Source of the DNA: Spisula solida
Lineage: Eukaryota > Mollusca > Bivalvia > Venerida > Mactridae
Length of the DNA stretch: 64,000 nt
NCBI GenBank assembly: GCA_947247005.1
Contig: OX365953.1
Span: 8,995,001 to 9,059,000 of the forward strand
Direction: 5' to 3'
Below, one piece after another: positions 35,527-46,462 of the stretch. The notes beneath the pieces were generated by a model. That model had not been told where the DNA came from. It made no database searches and saw only the letters and a list, made by a program, of their open reading frames with translations. The translations under genes and the position numbers were made by a program. How positions within the stretch are numbered: the first letter of the stretch is position 1; each line of letters opens with the position of its first letter.

Positions 35527-36653
35527 TCACATAGTATCGGGATTTAAGTCATAGTCAAAAACAATAAAATCCTCAAAAAAGACATCTTGCACTTTCTGCA
35601 AAGTCTCAAGATTAATTTGTTGCCAAAAGTGCCGTTTCCACTGATGTCTCTGACTTTCTTTCTCCGCTGATGTAAGTGGTTTTTGCTTGACTGCTTCAAG
35701 AACTAATTTTGTTAACGTTTCTTCGGTTTCTTTCTCTGACGAACTTCTAAACTGATCCCTAGGAAACGGTACATCATTATGAATGTGGCCCTGGATTCGG
35801 AACGCAGTCCACAACCGATCAGCTAAAGCAATTTCCGAAATGCAACCTTTCTTAACATTTGTAGTGTCGTGTGCTTTTGTTACATAGGTATGCACTAAAC
35901 CTGCTAATGAGGATTCAATATTTGCTTCTTTAAGTGATTTGTCTATGTCGTTTACAGTTGCCTGATCGACACCAACCAAGTTTAAAATATATTTTGCATC
36001 TTCGTTAAAGGTTTCCTGTTTTGCTAGAATATCTATATTAGTGGAACACGGTTTACAAATGGAGAAAATGGGAGCCCAGTGCAAATCAATATTTTGCGTC
36101 CTTAAAACGAATTTTGTGACTGCTCTAAGAAAGTCATCGAAAGTTATATCGTTTCCACATTTCTGTTTTTTATTACCTGTACTAAACGACATATACGGTG
36201 CCAGGTACCACTTATTCGGAAGATATATCTGATCAATGAAGGAGGAGAATAATCGGGAATATGGGTTTCTGGCAACAAGAAAACTTGTAGTCTTTTCGAT
36301 CCTTTTGTCGTTTAATTGCATTATTAGTTCCGTGTGCAATTTCATTGCCTCGTGCGACTCGTCCCGCGGTAAATCAAACAGTGATGACGCATTTTTCGCA
36401 ATATCATTTGGACGTATGCCGGACATGGTCAAAAAAGCTTGTGTCCAAAATGTACTCCCAACTTTTGCAACTCGGCAATAACTAAGATTATATTTCTTTG
36501 ATAAGTAAAATAAACTTCCTTTCATGGTTCTGTACAGTTGTCGTCTTTTCGGATATTGTGAGCAAACTCGGCGCATGCGCAGTGTACGTTCGTTCATTTC
36601 TTCCGCTTTTGATGAAAATGTCTTTGGCCTGCTACCCACAAAGAACCCATTCT
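35527..36653 (-). CDS. Sulfotransferase exon 2 (catalytic domain)
   Basis: Acceptor ttttattgcag at 36654, then an uninterrupted 375 codons to the TGA at 35529-35527. It contains the whole PAPS-binding domain in one exon, which is common for this family. The C-terminus ends FEDFIVFDYDLNPDTM; FxxDF-(x)-FxY is a typical ending for Sulfotransfer_2 proteins. Confidence 0.88.
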
Positions 36654-37308
36654 CTGCAATAAAATGAAACCAACATTATCGCACGGTAACATCACATTTA
36701 GTTAAAAGGCTTTTCGGGAAGTGTATTGGGTGCCAAGTGGTAGATTTCGAGAATAAATGAGGTGATCGTTGATGTTACTTTATCAGCATCGAGATCGTGA
36801 CGTCACCAGTGTCGTTATCGTTGCCCGGGTTCCACGAAGGTGACTGTTTTCAAGGAGCTATAACTTACCACAGGTATGTCACAGATATACAAAATTTTGT
36901 GTACTGATGTCAGACAAAATCCGCATTACGATGATGGATTGATTGCTTTCGTACTATAAGGCATGTCAACTCTATAGCAAAACGCTACGTATACCCTTAA
37001 TAATTGATTCGCAAATCGGCTGTTACACTCTGTGCCGATAGCAGCCACAGCATTTAAACATTTGCCCCTTTCTGAATATTCAAACACCGAAAAGTATCAT
37101 TCTGTAAACAATAATCAAAAATGCCTTTGATATTGAAGACCTATTAAAACAGTTGATATGGAATAATGAAAGGTGTAAGTTGGTTGTACATACCATTTTC
37201 CATCTCTATTGGCTGTTTTATTTCTGTGATGCTTTGAAGATAAAGTACAAATGTAATTATCAGTACCACAGATAAAGATAAAGTCCTGCAGCCATTTCTG
37301 CGACCCAT
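35527..37308 (-). CDS. Carbohydrate sulfotransferase, type II membrane protein (two exons, 413 aa)
   Basis: Exon 1 is 37308-37194 and exon 2 is 36653-35527; the join is in phase 1 across a 540-bp GT-AG intron. The protein has a short basic N-terminus (MGRRNGCR), a hydrophobic anchor at about residues 9-24 and a luminal domain, as in Golgi enzymes. CRVAKVGSTFWTQ (about residues 98-110) is the 5'-phosphosulfate-binding loop and ARNPYSRLFSSF (about 166-177) the 3'-phosphate-binding segment with Arg and Ser, as in the HNK-1/CHST8-14 family (Sulfotransfer_2). It should transfer sulfate from PAPS to a glycan; the acceptor cannot be read from sequence. Length is normal for the family and the frame is intact. 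No AATAAA was found before the neighbouring repeat. Confidence 0.88.
37194..37308 (-). CDS. Sulfotransferase exon 1 (cytoplasmic tail and membrane anchor)
   Basis: ATG at 37308-37306; 38 codons plus one base, ending GAAAATG before donor gtatgt. It encodes the basic tail, the hydrophobic LSVVLIITFVLYL segment and the start of the stem. Without it the main exon has no membrane anchor and would begin with a GTG. Confidence 0.8.
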
Positions 37309-37424
37309 GTCTCTGCTTGCACCGTGTACCTTTCTAACTTCTGTATACCTCCACTTTCAGCGATGCAATGGAAGATGTCTACGTAATTACTGGAGGCGAT
37401 GCTACAGCATAATATGCTGTGTCT

Positions 37425-37795
37425 GTTGTCTTGAATATATCTCTAGTTAGAGCGATGCAATTAGCGACGACGATGCTGCTACTGAAGATGATGCTGTTAC
37501 CGAAGATTATGTCGCTGTTGTCTTGAATATATCTCTAGTTAGAGCGATGTAACTAGCGACGACGATGCTGCTTCTGAAGATGATGCTGTTACCGAAGATT
37601 ATGTCGCTGTTGTCTTGAATATATCTCTAGTTAGAGCAATGCAATTAGTAGAGACAATGCGGCAACTTAAGATGATGATGTTACAGACGTTGTCGCCTTT
37701 GTTGTCTTTGAAAATATCCCCAGTTAGAGCAATGCAATTAGTGAAGACAATGCGGCAAATTAAGATGTTGTCACGGACGACGATAACGTCACTGT
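37425..37795. repeat. 92-bp tandem repeat, four units
   Basis: GTTGTCTTGAATATATCTCT recurs at 37425, 37517 and 37609, with a diverged copy at 37701, exactly 92 bp apart each time. Units contain a GATGATGCTG-rich half. The array starts about 115 bp upstream of the sulfotransferase ATG and may overlap its promoter or 5' UTR. Confidence 0.88.
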
Positions 37796-37799
37796 AGTT

Positions 37800-38580
37800 A
37801 ATGATGTATTTGAATAGAATCCTGATCAAGAGCTCTCGATGAATCTACGGCACACATTTTATTCCGCGAAACGTCACACCGGTATACGAGAATGATTATG
37901 GTATATTAATTAACTGTTTTAACTTGGAATCAAATCCTGAAAGTGAATTGTAAGTCTAGATGAATCTGCGATACAATTTCCGTGATACACCGTCAAATGC
38001 CGGAGTGGTTATGACATTTTTACTATTAAGTTTGCTTGTCCCCTTTCTATAGATCACAGTGAATACCACATCAGCTGTTATATCATCGCTGATTTATATT
38101 TTTAAATCCATGTTGTATTTTATTTCTATATTAATTTATTACGTCATTTGAACCTCTTCGTAAACTTTTGTAATTATTAATTTACACTTTTTACACATTA
38201 GTTGACTACGCGTGAATATGCTAAATAACGCCCAAATGAACTTTGTATAATAAAAAAGGTACATAAAAGAAGAAGGCTTTTAATACATCGTTTTTTTCTG
38301 CCGATTAATTATCCAATTTAGTTTTTCACAATCATAAAACTGTGGACTGTTATATAAAACAATTCTTGTACTAAGTTGTACGTGGTCATATTTATGTGTT
38401 TTTTTTATCAATATAGTATATTTAATTTACTGATTCAATTAACTGATATGAAAGTAGCCACTGGCAATATACACATATCTTTTGCGATGGTACAAAACAA
38501 TTACGAACCATAAAAGAGTGTACCGCTTTAAAACAATGCGTTTAACAACACCCTTGCATTCAAACATTCAAGAAATTCTA
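37800..38580. other. No supported feature
   Basis: AT-rich DNA upstream of the sulfotransferase gene. A short phrase ('GAATCC TGATCAAGAGC' / 'AAATCC TGAAAGTG', each followed by 'GATGAATCTRCG') is duplicated near 37818 and 37930. Nothing else is seen. Confidence 0.4.
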
Positions 38581-38584
38581 AGTA

Positions 38585-39125
38585 GTTAGGTCAATTGTGA
38601 AACACATTTGTTCAACTTACATTAATCACTCTCGACACCTCATTCATGATGGTATCCAACACAACCAGGGTATGAGAGACAGGATCACTCTCGACACCTC
38701 ATTCCTCACAGTATCCAACACAACCAGGGTATGAGAGACAGAATCACTCTCGCCACCTCAATCATGATGGTATCCATCACAACCAGGGTATGAGAGACAG
38801 GATCACTCTCGACACCTCATTCCTGATGGTATTCATCACCACAAGGGTATGAGAGACAGGATCACTCTCAACACCTCATTCATGATGGTATCCATCACAA
38901 CCAGGGTATGAGAGACAGAATCACTCTCAACATCTCATTCATGATGGTATCCATTGCAACAAGGGTATGAGAGACAGTATCACTCTCAACACCTTTTTTG
39001 CTAAGCGTCTTGAAAGGGAAATTACTGGTGCAAATTTTATTTCGTCTTTGGTATGACTCGGCCTTTGAGTCGAACCCGAGACCACAAGCACTCCAAGCGG
39101 GCGCCCAACCACTAGGATATCGAGG
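38585..39125 (-). mobile_element. SINE family 2, copy 2, with internal 59-bp tandem array
   Basis: The minus strand has a tRNA-like head (TAGTGGTTGGGCGCCCGCTT, then TCTCGGGTTCGACTC) and the CATACCAAAGACGAAATAAA body shared with copy 1 at 15805-16030. The segment present once in copy 1 is repeated about six times here (38628-38990). Confidence 0.7.
38628..38995. repeat. 59-bp tandem repeat inside SINE, about six units
   Basis: Unit GATCACTCTCGACACCTCAT followed by TCATGATGGTATCCAACACA and ACCAGGGTATGAGAGACAG. Units differ by a few substitutions, so the array is not a recent perfect expansion. Confidence 0.9.
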
Positions 39126-39193
39126 GGGCGTTAATTAAAGGGACAAAACTCCCAATTAAATATTCAATAAGTTATTGTACTTGACCAGTGCAT

Positions 39194-39474
39194 GGCTGGT
39201 ATTCACAAAGCATCTTAAGTGAAAACTTGAATATTTTGACTTAAGTCAATAATTTATGCAGCTCATAATTATGTCCCGCTCTTCGAAAAATAATCCATGT
39301 TTTCTTTGTGATTATTGTAGAAGTTTACTTAATGCTTCAACACTATGTAAAATATTAAGCATGTTGATTTTCTTGCTTAGCTGAAACACTTTAGACAAAC
39401 ACTAGATTTTATGGATTTTAAAGATTTTAAGGATTTTCTAAGTTTCCTGCTAAGATGCTTTGTGAATACCAGCC
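39194..39474. mobile_element. MITE with GGCTGGTATTCACAAAGCAT termini
   Basis: The left GGCTGGTATTCACAAAGCAT and the right ATGCTTTGTGAATACCAGCC are perfect inverted repeats, continuing a few bases inward (CTTAAG / CTAAG). The interior is AT-rich and non-coding. Confidence 0.85.
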
Positions 39475-39479
39475 CCGAT

Positions 39480-41540
39480 CACAGATGATAGGAAGCAATT
39501 GCTTATAATAAGTGTCGATGCAATTTCATGACTCGTAAGTAAAATTACAGCCTTGATAGTCACCAAAGCCTTAACCAAACATAATTTATCTAAGTTAAGA
39601 AGGGGAATAATTCCATTTATTAAATAACCCTACAGTAATTGCACTTGACAATGCGTGTTAAAGAAAATCGTTAGCAACTGGTTTAAATTTTAGACTTGCA
39701 CGGATGTTTCTCTCTCCCCCCGACGAATCACAGAATAACACGACAGTTTCAAACTTTCAAAAACAGCGGTGTTGGACTCACGTAGCACCCAGGACATCCC
39801 CGGAGCAACACGCCGGCTACCCGGTTCATAGTCAGATCCTGCCGAATGTGATCCGGCAACTGATAAAGTCTACCATAACGAAGTGGTCTTTTATTTATAC
39901 TGACACCGTCCTTTTCACGATGACAATTTATGTTATTAATGAAAGACCTTAAACTATACAAATCAACTTTGATTATCCAAAATGTGGCTTGAAAAAAGAT
40001 AATAATAAGTCAGAAAGGAAGGCAGCATTCAACTTAACCAGCCGAGCACAGAAAACATAAACAAACATACGGGATCCTTACATGCACAGGCTCTAGTAAT
40101 TCTAAAAGAACCAGTTTCAGCAATCAACAAGCTGAATGACCTAGTGCCAACAGTAAAATGGCTGAAATACCTAGTTCTAGCTGTCAGAAGTCCTAAAAAG
40201 TAGAAACAAGAAATATCTTTTAAAAAGATAAACAGCGTTAATATAGTAGTAGATAAGTGTATTTGTTTTCAATGAAGATGCGGACGTTATTTCATATTGA
40301 AACTGAAAAACACAAATCAAACTAGAATTTATATATTTATACATGTATATTGTTATATATATATATATACATGCATATTGTTTAAAGAATAATACAGGTA
40401 TGTGTAGTTGTCTACTAGTATATTCTATGGTCCGTTATATCCGGCAATTATTGCGGTAATAATTCCAAACTTAACTCAGATTTTGATATTTAGCACGCAT
40501 TATGTCTGAAAAAAAACCCTGTACATGTAGACGGGACTTCCCTTAAATAAACGTAGACATTATAGACAAAACGAAAATGGGAAAAAATATGGCTCATCTG
40601 AGATGTGAACTCGAGGCCCTCTGTTCATAATACGATTCCGAGCAGACGAACGCATAGCTAATCTCGTTACTCAAATAAATTGCGCTGCATTGCCTGTAGA
40701 CATCCACTCATCACTTGACCCGGGTCACTTTAAGGTCAAACAGGTAGTAATGTCATACACTTCGTATCGTGAGAAACGCGAATTATAACAGATCTCTGTG
40801 TGTATCTATTGTAAATTTTGTTTACATGACTAAATGTAATTTTTTTCGCGGTATCTTTTGTGGTGAGTATAGCATATTCCTACCTATCAGGATCCTGTAT
40901 CTATTTACTCCTAATTTATTTGTAAACATTTCATTGGTTTTTGAAGTGGTTAAAACGACGTTAAAATACAGTATAGAACAGTTGAATGTCAAGGTTACAG
41001 CTAAATGACCTAGTTTCCGCAATAAATAATTTCAACGCCCAGCCGGATAACCCAGTTTCACCAAGCCCAACGCAATAGCCAGATGGCACGCCTGAATATG
41101 CAGAGCGCAACAGTAAAACGACCAAGCTCCTATTAGCCGAATGCCCCCAGCCAAATGACTTACTATAAACAATAGCCACGTTTAAGCAGCAGCCATACTT
41201 TATGCTATTGCAAAACAATATAGACAGTTGTCCTACATTATTAGTTACATGGGCATCTAGCGACCTGGTAAGGGATGATTGTTGATGAGTCTAAACTATA
41301 ATAGCTATTGTTGACATTTTATTTTGGTGCGAACAGGTACGGGTGCATTTACATGCAAACTCAGCATCGCAGGTTGAGTTCATTCCGAGAGTATATATAT
41401 CTATAGTATCTGGTTTATTGAATACGTTATAGGTATAGAACTGGAACGCGAGGTTGTCGTTTTTAGTCGAGGGCGTAGCCCGAGATTATAATTATCAATA
41501 TCAGAGAGTGTGAGTTATGTATGTAATTTGTATCATAGCT
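39480..41540. other. No supported gene; 55-bp phrase shared with 51305-51362
   Basis: AAGGCAGCATTCAACTTAAC followed by CAGCCGAGCACAGAAAACAT (40018-40060) recurs at 51320-51362 as a dispersed repeat fragment. AATGACCTAGT-type words recur irregularly at 40135-41170. Open frames at 39704-39961 and 40769-41218 overlap on both strands and are not accepted. Confidence 0.4.
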
Positions 41541-41559
41541 TAACAACTAAAGCCACATC

Positions 41560-41712
41560 GAGTGCAATATTGCATTTATTGCACTCTTTACCAATGCAGT
41601 ATTACAGTTTTTGCACTCTTTACCAGTGCAGTATTACAGTTATTGCACTCTTTACCAATGCAGTAATGCAGTTATTGCAATCGTTACCAGTGCAGTATTA
41701 CAGTTATTGCTA
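41560..41712. repeat. 32-bp tandem repeat, about four to five units
   Basis: Unit GCACTCTTTACCAGTGCAGT followed by ATTACAGTTATT. The open frame across it (41510-41713) reflects the repeat. Confidence 0.85.
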
Positions 41713-41922
41713 GGCTAGGCTTGTAACTTCATTTTGAACAGTGTAGCTAATATTTGCAAACCTCCGTTATGATAAAATGTTTATTTAAGAAACCAATTAG
41801 GTTGTCCTTCATTGTGATAGGCAGTACTGATAACATTGGTGTATCCTGGATTTAGTCACGAGGTATATTAACCGGAGACAAACGGAAATGGCCGAGCTTT
41901 CACGATGTGGGAGAGAAGGTAC

Positions 41923-42192
41923 TTATGCAAACTTGAAATATCTTATTTTGGGATACGAATAACACGTTGTACCTTCTGTGTTTGTCTGAGTAACTTCACG
42001 CTGCTGTCGTTCCATTAGACTTTGAACATGTTGTGCCTGTTCAGTATGTAATGTACTTAGTAACCAATTTCGTTCAGTGAAAATATAGCGTGGAACAATC
42101 TCAAACAGACACTTATTACGCTTCAATACTTTTCGCTGATTTGGATCTGACGACACTCCGTATGGGGTCATGTCGATTTGAACGTCAACCAT
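41923..42192 (-). CDS. Possible exon of unrecognised gene
   Basis: An 89-codon frame with mixed, protein-like composition, ending in a Gln/Glu-rich, possibly helical stretch (QAQHVQSLMERQQREV). A good acceptor (cactgcgttttcag) lies just upstream at about 42219, but an in-frame TGA immediately precedes the ATG, so the exon would have to begin in untranslated sequence. A donor-like GAAG/gtacaa lies within the frame. No family recognised. Confidence 0.25.
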   Translation of the reverse strand: MVDVQIDMTPYGVSSDPNQRKVLKRNKCLFEIVPRYIFTERNWLLSTLHTEQAQHVQSLMERQQREVTQTNTEGTTCYSYPKIRYFKFA

Positions 42193-42279
42193 TCAAATCG
42201 CTTCATTCGCAAATCTGAAAACGCAGTGAATGTTTACTGAGGCGGTTATATATTATTTCTTTGAACGATGTATGTGACG

Positions 42280-42540
42280 TCATTGTGCGCCAGAGAGAGC
42301 ATTTGAACATGACCGCTTACCGAGTGCAGTAATATCTGTAACAGCGTAAAAAATGTAGCAAATGTAAGGATCTGGTTTGAATGAAATTGAGTGTGGTATT
42401 ATTGACTGGAACTCATTATGTGCATGAACGTGATGGCTTGTTGAAGAAGGCGACGTACAAAGTGTTTCAAAATATATGTAACAGTTCACAGGTAACTTTA
42501 ATATCTTAGAAAGGTTTATAACTCGGGAAATTGACCACAC
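42280..42540 (-). CDS. Possible internal exon, unrecognised
   Basis: An open frame with protein-like composition (SISFKPDPYICYIFYAVTDI) ends at a strong donor (GCACTCG/gtaagc). An acceptor-like ctttctaag or aaactgcag lies upstream. It does not join in phase with the 42736-42946 exon, so any relation is unproven. If spliced to the acceptor at 42219 it would add a short C-terminus and a stop. Confidence 0.25.
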   Translation of the reverse strand: MWSISRVINLSKILKLPVNCYIYFETLCTSPSSTSHHVHAHNEFQSIIPHSISFKPDPYICYIFYAVTDITALGKRSCSNALSGAQ

Positions 42541-42735
42541 AGTGACTGCAGTTTGTCTTTGATCAACATTTTATTCATACTTGTGCTATAATAAATATTA
42601 TTCATAATCAGATACTAGAGAGAGTCGTCTTTGATATCAAAATTTAAACATCCGTCCAAAATTGATAAAATAAACCCATATGGCGTGAAAACCATTTCTT
42701 TTTTGTTTAGAATAGCATTGTCGCCATTGTCGTTT

Positions 42736-43240
42736 CTATTGAATGCACCTCAACGATTGACTGGACACCGTGGTATTCATTTCATGGCATAACTTTTTAA
42801 CTAGTTGATCATTTTCGGTGGGATTGTACATGGAGGTAGTTCTAACAATGTTGTCTATTATTGTAATTAGTCTATGAAGGTTTCGAAAGCCTATTCTTGT
42901 TTTGGATACTATAAAAATCTTACCACTTTGGTACAAATGCACCTTTCTAAGATAACATAAATTTTATAAAATATTTCTTTTTTACTCTTCATCAATGATA
43001 CATTTACCAGTGTTACAGTTTCTTGAGTTAAGGGCATTCTTTATTTGTGCACAATTTAAAAAACCTAAACACACAGTTGAAAGAGGACATTTTAAAATTT
43101 GACTCCATATGAAACATTGCAAACTTGTCAGAAAAAGGTTTATTCAGTAGGTATATTTGTAAAACTGTAAAATTTAGATATGACGTCATTGTGTTTAGTA
43201 ACGACGTCGTCACGTTTTCTGAAGTTACCGCATCACCCAT
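42736..43240 (-). CDS. Possible two-exon gene, unrecognised (128 aa)
   Basis: Exon 1 is 43240-43065 (ATG, MGDAVTSENVTTS) and exon 2 is 42946-42736 (to TAG). Removing a 118-bp GT-AG intron joins the two open frames exactly in phase (TTTAG + A). The donor (TTTAG/gtttttt) is weak; the acceptor (atgttatcttag) is fair. The product has no signal peptide or known motif. It could equally be two chance frames, since neither contains repeat sequence but both are short. Confidence 0.3.
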
Positions 43241-43867
43241 CCTTAACGAATTAAACGTTTGGCATGTTGGGAAATCAACTCACGAAACTGAAAACATATT
43301 TTGAAACACCCTGAAATAACACGTTATATTATACCTCACCCTAATTTCATTCAACTGTTGCTTTGTTATTCCAATCCGTCAATATGAATTATCCAGCGAG
43401 ATACTGACCGTATTGCATGTTCCAAATACAACAGCCGGTCAATATGATAAAAACATGGACCATCAAAATAATATGGACCGGCAGGTAACTATGGTAGTGA
43501 CAAAGAACGCTCTATTTTTAGAACAGAATTTACGCTATTCCCGGTTACACAAACTGCTGAATCTTTTTTATTATTGAGCCGAAACATGGCTTGTGGGTAT
43601 TCATTTTCTTAGTTAGATCATTTGCTACGAGTTTATGTACGTTTTGAATAAAGATCCAAAACAAAAATCATTGTTCACATTTCTAGGTTACTTTGTGAAA
43701 AGGCATACGCCGGAAGACCAAACATAGATGTTAGAAATCGAATATGAACAACCACCCGGTCTAGGTCTCCCCATACTGATTTGTAGTTTATGAATTAAAA
43801 CCAAATGTATTTAATGTTTTCTCGTTAGAAAAATATAATATTGAAATTGAATGTTCGGTATAATATA

Positions 43868-44014
43868 AGAAATAGTTCGCATCACTTCGGGCCCAATGAC
43901 ATTATATGGACTGGTTAGTCAGCCCGCGAAGAGCTTCGGTCCATATACACAACGCGGGCTGACTATACAGTCAATATAATGTCATTGGGCCCGAAGTGAT
44001 GTGAACTATTTCTT
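43868..44014. mobile_element. Palindromic MITE (CACTTCGGGCCCAATGACAT arms)
   Basis: AAGAAATAGTTCGCATCACTT through TCGGGCCCAATGACATTATAT at the left is mirrored by the right arm (ATAATGTCATTGGGCCCGAA through AGTGATGTGAACTATTTCTT). The element is 147 bp and almost entirely hairpin. It abuts the 3' end of the LINE at 44038. Confidence 0.88.
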
Positions 44015-44494
44015 AAATATTAAATGATGCGTCACTGTAATAATATAATAATAGTAATTATTATAATAACGACTTTATTTAAAGAGGCAACACCGTTGGG
44101 CAAGCCCAGTCTTCCCTGTGAGCCTCAAATGATTAGCACATATATATACATGTTAACAATAGTAAGCAAACAAAACATAAATTAATGATAATACTACTGA
44201 AAAAAAACGCATTTCATAATACATATGTAAATAACAAACACGTGACAATATTCACAAACCTACTTGAAAGATAATATATGTTACAACTTACAATATATGT
44301 GCCAATATTCACAAAGACGTATCATTGTGTCCAACAGCGTAAAACCATGTGAGAAATGTGTTTTTGAAGATATTAAGTGCACTTGACTGACGTATGGTTA
44401 GGGGTATTTTGTTCCATAATTTAGTATGCAAGAGATTTTCTGCAGAATTCTAGTCTAGGTTTTGGAATGTAGAGAGTATTGTTTGAATGAGATC

Positions 44495-44875
44495 TTAATG
44501 ATGTATTATTACTATAGTTTCAATAAATAGGTTGGACATGTACTCGGGAAATAAATTATTTAAGGATTTATAGACAAACACCGCTTTTTTATAAAAGATA
44601 CGGTCCTGTATGTTCATCCATTTCAGATCAATGAATAAGGTTTGAGTTGGTGCATCATAAGGCTTGTCTAGACTTATTATAGCTGCTCTTTTCTGGAATT
44701 TATGCAACTGATGTAATAATCCATCACTGCAGTTGCCCCAGATAGTGCAGCAATAATCCAAGTGTTGCCAAATATAAGCATTGAAGAAATTTTTTCTCAT
44801 GTGAATACTAAGATACTGCTTTATTCTTAAAAGCAGATACAGCAAAGAATTGCATTTCTTAAGTATATGCTCAAC
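44495..44875 (-). pseudogene. LINE ORF2 C-terminal region
   Basis: In the same frame as the RT but beyond a nonsense TAA: VEHILKKCNSLLYLLLRIK, then YIWQHLDYCCTIWGNCSD and FQKRAAIISLDKPYDAPTQTLF. This matches the standard post-RT region of L2-like elements (HLDYCxxIWGNxS; LQKRAAR). Confidence 0.82.
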
Positions 44876-45803
44876 TTAGATGGTCCAGCTTAATTTGTGG
44901 TCAACATGGACCTCTAGCAATTTTTCGACTTCAGTGAAATCTATGTTCTGGTTTTGTAAAAACAGGTAATGGATTGTGCTTGTATTTAGTGTTGTGTAGA
45001 TAGTGTTTGAGGGTGAGATGATCATTGCTTTAGTCGTTTGAGGATTTGGTATCATTGAATTCCTACGACACCATTCATCTACGGTGTCAAGGCTAGTTTG
45101 TAAAGTGTGACAGACAGTATTAATGGATGACCCAAGTGCAAATATCGTAGTGTCAACGGCAAACATGTCAGTAGACGATTGTTTTACATGCAGAGGTAGA
45201 TCATTTGTATAAAGGATAAATAGTATTGGCCCAAGGACAGATCCTTGGGGTACTCCTGATCTTATTTCAAGAGAGGTGGAAAGCTTGCCTTGAATAGACA
45301 CTTGTTGGGATCTGTCCGACAAATAAGATTTAAACCACTGAAGTGATGGACTTGAGATGTGATATTCTATCATTTTATCAAATAGAAGTGTATGGTTTAT
45401 CAAATCAAACGCCTTTGATAGATCCAAGAACACAGTTCCAACAAGTTTATTATCATTTAAGGCATTTATCCATGTGTCAACAACAGAAGTTAAAGCAGTT
45501 TCACAGGAGTGATTAGAGCGAAAGCCTGATTGGGTCTTGTGAATGAGAAAGTTGTTCTCAGGGTGTATTTTTAAATTATCACTTACATGGGTTTCAAGGA
45601 TTTTTGACAGTACATTGTACATGAAAAATAGAGATAGGACGATAGTTGTTTGTATCAGTTTTACTTCCCTTCTTATAGATTGGAATTACTTTTGCTCTCT
45701 TGAAAAGTTGTGGAAAACTAGATTTTGAAATACTTTGGTTAAAGATGTAAGTTAGAGGTTTAGCTATGATATCTGCACTCATCTTAAGAAATTTAGCTCC
45801 CAA
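44876..45803 (-). pseudogene. LINE reverse transcriptase
   Basis: KRAKVIPIYKKGSKTDTNNYRPIS (in two pieces: the first frame is 45803-45594, the second 45622-44876, so an indel lies near 45610). Motif A is VFLDLSKAFDLINH, motif B SGVPQGSVLGPILFILYTND, and motif C MFAVDTTIF, where FADD has become FAVD, removing one catalytic Asp. A downstream TAA follows LSWTI at about 44876. Confidence 0.87.
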
Positions 45804-46462
45804 TCCATCTAGTCCTTTACTTGTGTTAAGTGATTGTAGTTTTTTCGAGACAAACTCTTGAGTTATGCAGGGTATATTAAAACATGTAGATGCGTTTGTG
45901 TGATTGGTAACAAATTATTGTAGTGCACTTTTGTTCCTTTGTGTAATGTTGCAGCATTCTGTTGGAGCCATTTTGAAGATGTTTGTAAAAAAATGGTTGA
46001 AATTTCAGCTATTGTTTGTGAATCCTGAATTGGATTTCCTGCTAAGTTTGTTATAAAGTTGGTTTGGTGCTTGGTTGATTTTCCTGATAAATCTTTCAGA
46101 TTTCTCCGAATTTTCTTGGGATTATTTTTATTTTCATTAATTGTAGTATTGTAAAATGATTTTTTGCATTGGATATACAGATTTTTAGCTTGTTGCGCCA
46201 GTATTTGTAGTTGACTGTATCATTTGATACCTTAGCACTATCTCGTTTTTTTTATTCCCTCAGCAATATCAGAATTAAACCAGTCGGACAAATTAACACT
46301 CTTAACACGTTTCTGTTTGTATGGAGCATGTGAATTTAGAGTATTCGTAAAAAGGTCAATGAAACAATCCAATGTGTCATCAGGATCATCATATATTTCT
46401 ATGATTGACCATGGTTGGGTGTCTAATGACTACAGAAAGTCATTTTCATTAAATTTGTTCAT

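Noticed and set aside
36041..36481. Plus-strand frames opposite the sulfotransferase
   Set aside because: Shadows of the minus-strand coding exon, which has clear catalytic motifs.
38628..38995. Regular repeats resembling a CRISPR array
   Set aside because: Units are contiguous with no unique spacers, lie inside a SINE, and the genome is eukaryotic.
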